From Candidatus Berkelbacteria bacterium (lineage in GTDB: Bacteria > Patescibacteriota > UBA1384 > JAHJRZ01): a stretch of DNA of 6,151 nucleotides. Location of the stretch: positions 1-6,151 of the forward strand of contig JAPLVI010000042.1 in assembly GCA_026397195.1 (NCBI GenBank). The letters are read 5' to 3'. Below the pieces are notes generated by a model. The model was not told the origin of the DNA, made no database searches, and was given only the letters and a program-made list of their open reading frames with translations. A program made the translations under genes and the position numbers. Positions 1 through 4,833 of the stretch are shown one piece after another; the first letter of the stretch is position 1; each line of letters begins with the position of its first letter.

Positions 1-702
1 ATGAAAGAAAAGATAAAAAATAAAGGTGTTTTATATGTTGTTGCTACCCCCATTGGGAATCTTCAAGACATCACCTTAAGAGCAATTGACGTTTTGAAAA
101 TGGTGGATCTTGTTGCTTGCGAAGATACCAGGGTGACGGGAAGATTGTTATTTGGATTAGGTATCAAAAAGCATCTTTTTTCTTTTCATCAACATTCGAA
201 AGAATTTAAAATAACTGATTTAATTAACAAGCTAGACAGGGGAACCAATATCGCCTTAGTCACAGATTCGGGAACGCCTGGAATCTCAGACCCAGGAGCA
301 AAATTGGTTAAAAGAGTTCTTGATTATGGTAAAATAAAAGTGGTCAGTATCCCCGGACCCTCAGCCCTCTCCGCTGCTTTATCCATCTCAGGCGCACCCT
401 CAAAAAAAATACTTTTTCTTGGTTTTTTACCAAATAAGAAAGGCCGCAAAACAAGATTTGAAGAGATAAAAGAGTTTTGGGAGCGAGGAATGACAATTGT
501 CTTTTTTGAATCCCCGCATCGTATAAAAAGAACTGTCAGAGAACTAAGTTCATACACCAAAAACGCGGAGCTAAGCCTCTTTCGAGAGATTACAAAAAAA
601 TTTGAGGAGACAATAACAATTAGGCTTAATGGAAGTGAAGAGGAAATCAATAAAATAAGGGCACAGGGTGAATTCACCGCTATTATAAGACCAAAAAGAT
701 AA
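1..702 (+). CDS. rsmI: RsmI, 16S rRNA (cytidine-1402 2'-O) methyltransferase
   Basis: Family role: SAM-dependent 2'-O-methylation of C1402 in the decoding centre of 16S rRNA, acting on the 30S subunit in the cytoplasm. The 233-residue product carries the SAM/tetrapyrrole methylase motifs in order: VATPIGN (14-20), CEDTR (40-44), LVTDSGTPGISDPGA (86-100), IPGPSALSAAL (117-127), LGFLP (140-144), FFESPHRI (168-175) and FREITKKFEET (194-204). It ends soon after the core strand GEFTAIIRPK, about 50 residues shorter than E. coli RsmI, which looks like absence of the C-terminal extension rather than a break. The ATG is the first base of the window, so its RBS and any earlier in-frame start cannot be seen, but VATPIGN sits at the usual distance from this start. 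The stop overlaps the metG start, so the two are probably co-transcribed and translationally coupled. Identity is very secure; the exact start less so. Confidence 0.95.
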   Translation: MKEKIKNKGVLYVVATPIGNLQDITLRAIDVLKMVDLVACEDTRVTGRLLFGLGIKKHLFSFHQHSKEFKITDLINKLDRGTNIALVTDSGTPGISDPGAKLVKRVLDYGKIKVVSIPGPSALSAALSISGAPSKKILFLGFLPNKKGRKTRFEEIKEFWERGMTIVFFESPHRIKRTVRELSSYTKNAELSLFREITKKFEETITIRLNGSEEEINKIRAQGEFTAIIRPKR

Positions 703-2138
703 TGAAATACATAACAACCCCAATTTATTACATCAATGATAAACCGCATCTAGGACATGCCTATACAACCATTGCGGCTGATGTTTTGGCGAGATATTAT
801 CGGAACCGAGGTCAAAAGGTCTTTTTTTTGGTCGGGACTGATGAACATGGTCTTAAGGTTCAGAAGGCAGCGGAGAAGGAAGGAATCGAACCAAAAGCAT
901 TTGCTGATAAAATGGCGGCACTATTTCAGGAAACATGGAAGAAGCTGGATGTGGGCTGTGACTTCTTCATTAGAACTACCGATACGGCGCATGAAAAATA
1001 TGTCAAAGATTTTGCGACCAAGCTTTACCGCAAAGGTGATATCTACAAGGATACCTATCGCGGGCTTTATTGTATTGGCTGCGAGGCATATATTCAGGAC
1101 GACGATCTGGTTGATGGGAAGTGCTTGTTGCATAATCAGGCTCCACAGAAGATTGAAGAAGATGTATATTTTTTCCGCCTTTCTAAGTATCAGGAGCATG
1201 TGAAAAAGGTAATTGAGACAGATATTTTTCGTATCGAGCCAAAAGAACGAAAGAATGAGGTTTTAGGTTTTATTAACCAAGAAGGCGGGCTCAAAGACGT
1301 AGCTATTTCACGCTCAAAGGTAAAATGGGGCATTCCTTTACCTTGGGACAAGGAACATGTTTTTTATGTCTGGTTTGATGCCCTCCTCAACTATCTTTCC
1401 GCCCTAAAAATAACCGGCATTAAGGCCTGGCCGCCCGATATTCAATTAATGGCTAAAGACGTCCTGCGTTTTCACGCGCTTCTTTGGCCGGCGATGCTTT
1501 CAGCCGGAGAGGAGAGCTTGCCTAAAAAAATATTCGTCCATGGTTATTTCACGATTGAAGGCAAAAAAATGAGCAAGACTTTGGGAAATGTGATTGACCC
1601 GCTTAGGGTTGCTGAAAAGTATGGCACCGGACCATTGCGTTATTTTTTGTTGCGTGAATTTCCTTTTGGCGAAGACGGTGATTATTCAGACAAAAATCTC
1701 ATCAAAAGATACAATTCAGAACTGGCTGATGATTTGGGGAATCTGCTCCAAAGAACGCTTGTCATGATTAATCGTTTTAAGATCAAAGTGACAAAGAAAC
1801 ACCGAGAAATACGACTCAATGGTATAATCGAAGATAAGATTGAAGCTTTGGATTTTCAAGGAGCGCTTACCGAAATTAATCGTACAATCAAAGGCGCGAA
1901 TGCTTTTATTGATAAGGAGAAACCGTGGGAACTCGTTGATAATGCCAGAAAATCGAAAGAAATAGGCCTAGAAACGGACGAGAAGACAAGATTTGACGAA
2001 ATCTTTGTTCATCTTATTTCAACCCTACATCAAGTTGCCTATTATCTTGAGCCATTTATGCCTCGAGAAGTTTTAGAAATACAACGTCAGCTCAAAAATT
2101 TAAAACCCGAACCGATCTTCCCCAAGATCAAAAAATAG
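702..2138 (+). CDS. metG: Methionyl-tRNA synthetase (MetRS)
   Basis: Charges tRNA-Met with methionine using ATP; cytoplasmic class I synthetase. The 478-residue product has the HIGH-type motif HLGH (16-19) in the Rossmann fold, a single zinc knuckle C124-x2-C127...C141-x2-H144 (the Thermus-type one-metal arrangement), the substrate-pocket stretch FYVWFDALLNYLSAL (221-235), and the KMSKS loop as KMSKT (289-293). The helical anticodon domain follows, with N347-x3-R351 and KPWEL (W409), matching the family's anticodon-reading Asn, Arg and Trp. The protein ends after this domain. It lacks the C-terminal EMAP/Trbp111-like dimerisation and tRNA-binding domain of larger bacterial MetRS, as in other short forms. 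The ATG shares its A with the rsmI stop (TAATG), and only a weak purine-rich stretch precedes it, which favours translational coupling. I see no lesion. Confidence 0.97.
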   Translation: MKYITTPIYYINDKPHLGHAYTTIAADVLARYYRNRGQKVFFLVGTDEHGLKVQKAAEKEGIEPKAFADKMAALFQETWKKLDVGCDFFIRTTDTAHEKYVKDFATKLYRKGDIYKDTYRGLYCIGCEAYIQDDDLVDGKCLLHNQAPQKIEEDVYFFRLSKYQEHVKKVIETDIFRIEPKERKNEVLGFINQEGGLKDVAISRSKVKWGIPLPWDKEHVFYVWFDALLNYLSALKITGIKAWPPDIQLMAKDVLRFHALLWPAMLSAGEESLPKKIFVHGYFTIEGKKMSKTLGNVIDPLRVAEKYGTGPLRYFLLREFPFGEDGDYSDKNLIKRYNSELADDLGNLLQRTLVMINRFKIKVTKKHREIRLNGIIEDKIEALDFQGALTEINRTIKGANAFIDKEKPWELVDNARKSKEIGLETDEKTRFDEIFVHLISTLHQVAYYLEPFMPREVLEIQRQLKNLKPEPIFPKIKK

Positions 2139-2156
2139 CGAACTAGTCCAAAAGAG

Positions 2157-3002
2157 ATGATAGCTGGAATTGTTGCCACAATTAGCCAGGCCCTTGGCAT
2201 CACAATTGATAAGGTAATTTTGAGCCAAAAGAGGGTCCCTCAAAGCAAATTTATTCCGATTCTTTTCCTTTTTCTCGCTCTTTTTTCATTGCCAGTTGCT
2301 TTTTGGCTGGGAGCAATTGATTTCAATGCCTTGTTTACTTTTAAATACATCGCTCTCTATCTTTTAATGATTATTGTCGCTTTTGCCTGGAACATTCTCT
2401 ATTACTGGGGAATTGGGGCGGAAAAGGTAAATGAGTTTGAACTCATTCTGATGTTTAATCCTTTAATTGTTGTACTTCTGGCATCCTTATTTTTTAAAGG
2501 AGAAAGAAATTTCCAGATAATTCTTGCCGCTTTCATTGCTTCACTTGCTTTGGTTGGGGCACATTTAAAAAGAGAACATATTCGTTTTTCAAAAGCAAGT
2601 GTAGGTTTAATTTTTTGTGTTATTTTGATGTCAGTCGAGACAATAATCCATCGCTATCTCCTGGATATTATCTCGCCAGCAAGCCTTTATTTTACCCGTA
2701 CCCTCATTCTTTTTATTATTTTTGCTTTATTTTATCGTCCAAAAATTTCTGGGATTAAGTTTGAATCTTGGGGACTGATTGCTTTGACTGGGATTGAAGG
2801 AGTAATCCAATTTGTTGCCCGTTTTTATGGTTATCGTGATGCTGGGGTTATCATCACTACGCTTGTTTTGACTTTGGCGCCAATTCTTGTATATTTTGCG
2901 GCATATATCTATTTTAAGGAACAAATTAAAAAGAGAATGATTGTGGCTGGTTTAATTATCCTTGCTTGTATTATCTGGGCGACCATAGCCCATGGAGGAT
3001 AG
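2157..3002 (+). CDS. EamA/DMT-superfamily transporter, 10 TM segments
   Basis: Integral membrane protein of 281 residues, the usual size of a drug/metabolite transporter made of two five-helix EamA repeats. Hydrophobic stretches lie at about 1-22, 32-51, 63-82, 95-113, 120-136, 146-165, 172-192, 204-222, 230-252 and 261-278. Each half ends in the family-like pattern of an acidic turn after a helix (FFKGERNFQ at 112-120, YFKEQIKKR at 252-260) followed by a last helix with a G near its start. Substrates in this family range from amino acids to nucleotides and drugs, and nothing here fixes the substrate or direction. The ATG is the only usable start after the metG stop, which lies in the same frame seven codons upstream. 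GAG directly abuts the ATG, too close for a good Shine-Dalgarno, so translation probably depends on metG. Fold is confident, function open. Confidence 0.85.
   Translation: MIAGIVATISQALGITIDKVILSQKRVPQSKFIPILFLFLALFSLPVAFWLGAIDFNALFTFKYIALYLLMIIVAFAWNILYYWGIGAEKVNEFELILMFNPLIVVLLASLFFKGERNFQIILAAFIASLALVGAHLKREHIRFSKASVGLIFCVILMSVETIIHRYLLDIISPASLYFTRTLILFIIFALFYRPKISGIKFESWGLIALTGIEGVIQFVARFYGYRDAGVIITTLVLTLAPILVYFAAYIYFKEQIKKRMIVAGLIILACIIWATIAHGG
2994..2998 (+). promoter_or_regulatory. Shine-Dalgarno sequence that sets the tatD start
   Basis: GGAGG lies five bases before the ATG at 3004. It sits inside the last codons of the transporter gene, whose stop (3000-3002) ends one base before that ATG. 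It is the best ribosome binding site in the window. It selects ATG 3004 over the in-frame ATG at 2992, which precedes the motif, has no SD of its own and would add four non-conserved residues. Confidence 0.8.
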
Positions 3003-3003
3003 T

Positions 3004-3852
3004 ATGTTCATTGATACTCACAGCCATTTGAATTTTAAACAATTTGATGAAGACCTGGATAAGGTGATTGAACGGGCCTGCGCGAAGGGTGTAAATCGGA
3101 TGATTGTTGTTGGAAGTGATATTCATAATTCCAAAAAAGCGATTGAGATGGCAAATAAAAATAATCATCTATTTGCTACGGTTGGAATTCATCCTATCCA
3201 TATTCGGGGGTCCTTTGGTATGTTTAAAAATGATGGCCTTCCACCTTCAATCTGGACTGAAGACTATGAATCCCAAAATTCAGTCGGAAAAACAGTCTGC
3301 ACCAAAGAAATAAAAGACCTTTTGGAATCTCCTCGGGTAGTGGCCATGGGCGAAATAGGGCTTGATTATCATTCAGAAAATAGACGGAAAATAAATAAAG
3401 GGATCCAGAGGTCCGCACTTTCTGGATTAATTGATGTGGCTAAGGAGGAGAAATTGCCGATAATTTTTCATTGTCGAGACGCAATCGAAGATTTTTTTAA
3501 TACTTTAAAATCAAAAAAAAGCCAGACAAAAGGAGTTATCCATTGTTTTCAGGGAGATGTCGTTGACGCCAAAAGAGCATTCGATTTGGGTCTTTTAATT
3601 TCCTATACTGGGATGATAACTATGAGAGCTGATTATGATGAGGTAATTAGATATGCGCCGCTTGAGAATATAATGATTGAAACTGATTGTCCCTTCTTGA
3701 CTCCAGAACCACATCGCGGAGAACGCAATGAGCCGGCCTATGTGGTAGAAGTAGCAAGAAGGATTGCTGAGATTAAAGACGTTCCTTATTTTAGGGTGGC
3801 TGAAGAGACGACTAAGAATGCAATTAAATTATTTGGCTTAGATAAATTTTAG
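3004..3852 (+). CDS. tatD: TatD-family metal-dependent deoxyribonuclease
   Basis: TIM-barrel hydrolase of the TatD family, which has 3'-5' exonuclease/DNase activity linked to DNA repair and oxidative-damage tolerance. From ATG 3004 the product is 282 residues. The metal-site residues are all present: H6-x-H8 in DTHSH, H63 in GIHP, E117 in GEIGLDYH (116-123), H156 in FHCRD, H180 in HCFQG and D228 in ETDCPFLTPEP. Between GIHP and GEIG there are about 50 residues where a typical TatD has about 25-30. The extra, non-conserved stretch is roughly residues 68-100. I chose ATG 3004 because GGAGG lies five bases upstream and family members begin MxIDTHxHL. The gene starts one base after the transporter stop and ends overlapping the opposing Rpf-like gene by four bases. 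Identity is secure; the physiological substrate is not known from sequence. Confidence 0.95.
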   Translation: MFIDTHSHLNFKQFDEDLDKVIERACAKGVNRMIVVGSDIHNSKKAIEMANKNNHLFATVGIHPIHIRGSFGMFKNDGLPPSIWTEDYESQNSVGKTVCTKEIKDLLESPRVVAMGEIGLDYHSENRRKINKGIQRSALSGLIDVAKEEKLPIIFHCRDAIEDFFNTLKSKKSQTKGVIHCFQGDVVDAKRAFDLGLLISYTGMITMRADYDEVIRYAPLENIMIETDCPFLTPEPHRGERNEPAYVVEVARRIAEIKDVPYFRVAEETTKNAIKLFGLDKF

Positions 3853-4751
3853 CAGTTGGGCCATCTCCCACGATAACCATGGGACCAACCCCAAGCAGTG
3901 GTATATATTTGTGCCGTAGCATCCCAAATAGTATCCCCGGATGCAAAACCGGCACGTGGTGCGATTAAATTCCAAAAAGATTGCTCATATTGAAACAACC
4001 CCCTGTATTGACCATCAGGGTACCCAGAACGAGGGTTACCATTAGATTCACACATCATTGTTCGACAAAGTGCATTTGGATCTATCCCATATTTTGCCGA
4101 AGCCAATTCAACGGTGTCATTAAAGCGACATCGAACGGTTATTTTTGGCCTCGTCCCTACAAGAATAATCTCCGCCTGCGAGGGGGCTGTAACTTCGTCG
4201 CTGATAAGGATTTTTGAAACAAGAATATTATTCTCATAACGTAGGCGATAGGTCTTGATTCTTTTTCCATCTGACCCTTTTTGCTGCAGTTTTCTTTCAC
4301 CCTTGTACATATCGTTGGTTGGTTTCTCAATCTTTTGATAAGCAATGACTTCTTCAACTGCTTCATCTCTTTCACCAATGCGGATAATAGTAATGGTGTC
4401 TTTGTTATTGAGTTTTGTTTCCATAGAAGATGAAAGCATATCAAGAGGTCCAAGATCAATTTTCTTTTCTTTTAAAAATTCAGATACAGTTTTTGACCAA
4501 CTTCTCATTTCAATGTTATTAAGTCCATCATGAAGATATATAACTGGAGCTCGATTGATGGTTATAGTTGTGCCAATTTTAAGTTTTGGGTCAGGGAAGG
4601 TTGATACCAGATCCTCAGGATACAAGGGTACTTCAAGACTTTTTATAATCTCATTAATTTCAGTTTTGTCCGAAGATCCCCTCCATTCATTTTCATTATC
4701 TTTTATAACAATTGCCACAGGAAGGGTAGTTTTTGTATCACTTATTCCCAA
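3849..4751 (-). CDS. RpfB-like DUF348-G5-lysozyme (muralytic) protein, 5' end uncertain
   Basis: The 300-residue product reads as two DUF348 ubiquitin-like repeats (about 9-66 and 69-123), a G5 domain (about 125-203) and a C-terminal lysozyme/transglycosylase-like domain (about 208-300). The last domain has C234-E235-S-N-G-N, YRGLFQ (249-254) and a terminal WPNC (C300). This mirrors the Rpf fold, whose catalytic Glu sits in CESGGN and whose preceding Cys is disulfide-bonded to the Cys of a terminal WPVC. Inferred role: peptidoglycan cleavage outside the cytoplasm for growth or remodelling. The start is a problem. The frame is closed upstream by TAA and has only TTG at 4751, preceded by GAGG with just two bases of spacing. 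The product therefore lacks a signal peptide or membrane anchor. An ATG-ATG at 4783-4778 in another frame encodes a basic 13-residue leader-like peptide that stops at 4742. A single-base deletion, a 5' truncation or a sequencing error are all possible. Architecture is confident, the N-terminus is not. Confidence 0.85.
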   Translation of the reverse strand: MGISDTKTTLPVAIVIKDNENEWRGSSDKTEINEIIKSLEVPLYPEDLVSTFPDPKLKIGTTITINRAPVIYLHDGLNNIEMRSWSKTVSEFLKEKKIDLGPLDMLSSSMETKLNNKDTITIIRIGERDEAVEEVIAYQKIEKPTNDMYKGERKLQQKGSDGKRIKTYRLRYENNILVSKILISDEVTAPSQAEIILVGTRPKITVRCRFNDTVELASAKYGIDPNALCRTMMCESNGNPRSGYPDGQYRGLFQYEQSFWNLIAPRAGFASGDTIWDATAQIYTTAWGWSHGYRGRWPNC

Positions 4752-4796
4752 AACCTCGAAATTTTGAAAATGGATTTCATCATTTAGACAATATTA

Positions 4797-4824
4797 ATCG
4801 TATGACTTTAAAGGTTTAAGTCAA
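4797..4824 (-). promoter_or_regulatory. Putative sigma-70-type promoter for the Rpf-like gene
   Basis: Reading the minus strand, TTGACT (4824-4819, five of six matches to the -35 consensus) is followed after 16 bases by TACGAT (4802-4797, four of six matches to the -10 box). It lies in the 82-bp gap between the uvrD stop and the Rpf-like gene. A transcript starting six to eight bases downstream would begin just before the ATG-ATG at 4783 and about 40 bases before the TTG at 4751. This is consensus matching only, in AT-rich DNA. Confidence 0.4.
4803..4823. repeat. Imperfect inverted repeat between uvrD and the Rpf-like gene
   Basis: TGACTTTAAA (4803-4812) and TTTAAGTCA (4815-4823) are inverted copies with one single-base indel and two bases between them. 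The repeat fills the spacer and covers most of the -35 box of the putative promoter, so it could be an operator. It is AT-rich and no T-run follows it on the minus strand, so it is a poor intrinsic terminator for uvrD. Confidence 0.4.
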
Positions 4825-4833
4825 GTGGAAAAA

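Noticed and set aside
324..749. Antisense open frame of 141 codons opposite rsmI and the metG start
   Set aside because: It is a hydrophobic translation shadow of a well-conserved gene, with no family resemblance or RBS.
822..829. Run of eight T in metG (and eight A in tatD at 3513-3520) as programmed slippage sites
   Set aside because: Both are in frame as ordinary Phe-Phe-Leu and Lys-Lys codons, the proteins read through intact, and no alternative product is evident.
2992..3003. In-frame upstream ATG that would lengthen TatD by four residues
   Set aside because: It lies before the GGAGG that serves ATG 3004, has no RBS of its own, and the added residues are not part of the conserved MxIDTHxHL start.
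3255..3285. Seven-base inverted repeat GACTGAA/TTCAGTC inside the TatD insert, as a sign of a palindromic element
   Set aside because: It is short with a 17-base loop, not GC-rich, and shares nothing with the uvrD element; chance is sufficient.
3855..3889. Hairpin GTTGG...CCAAC with inner CCAT/ATGG just after the tatD stop, as a terminator
   Set aside because: The stem is interrupted, the loop is long, no T-run follows, and it lies inside the conserved C-terminal codons of the Rpf-like gene.
4157..4459. Open frame of 100 codons in another frame of the Rpf-like gene
   Set aside because: It lies within the G5/DUF348 coding region, whose own frame shows clear domains; the alternative shows none.
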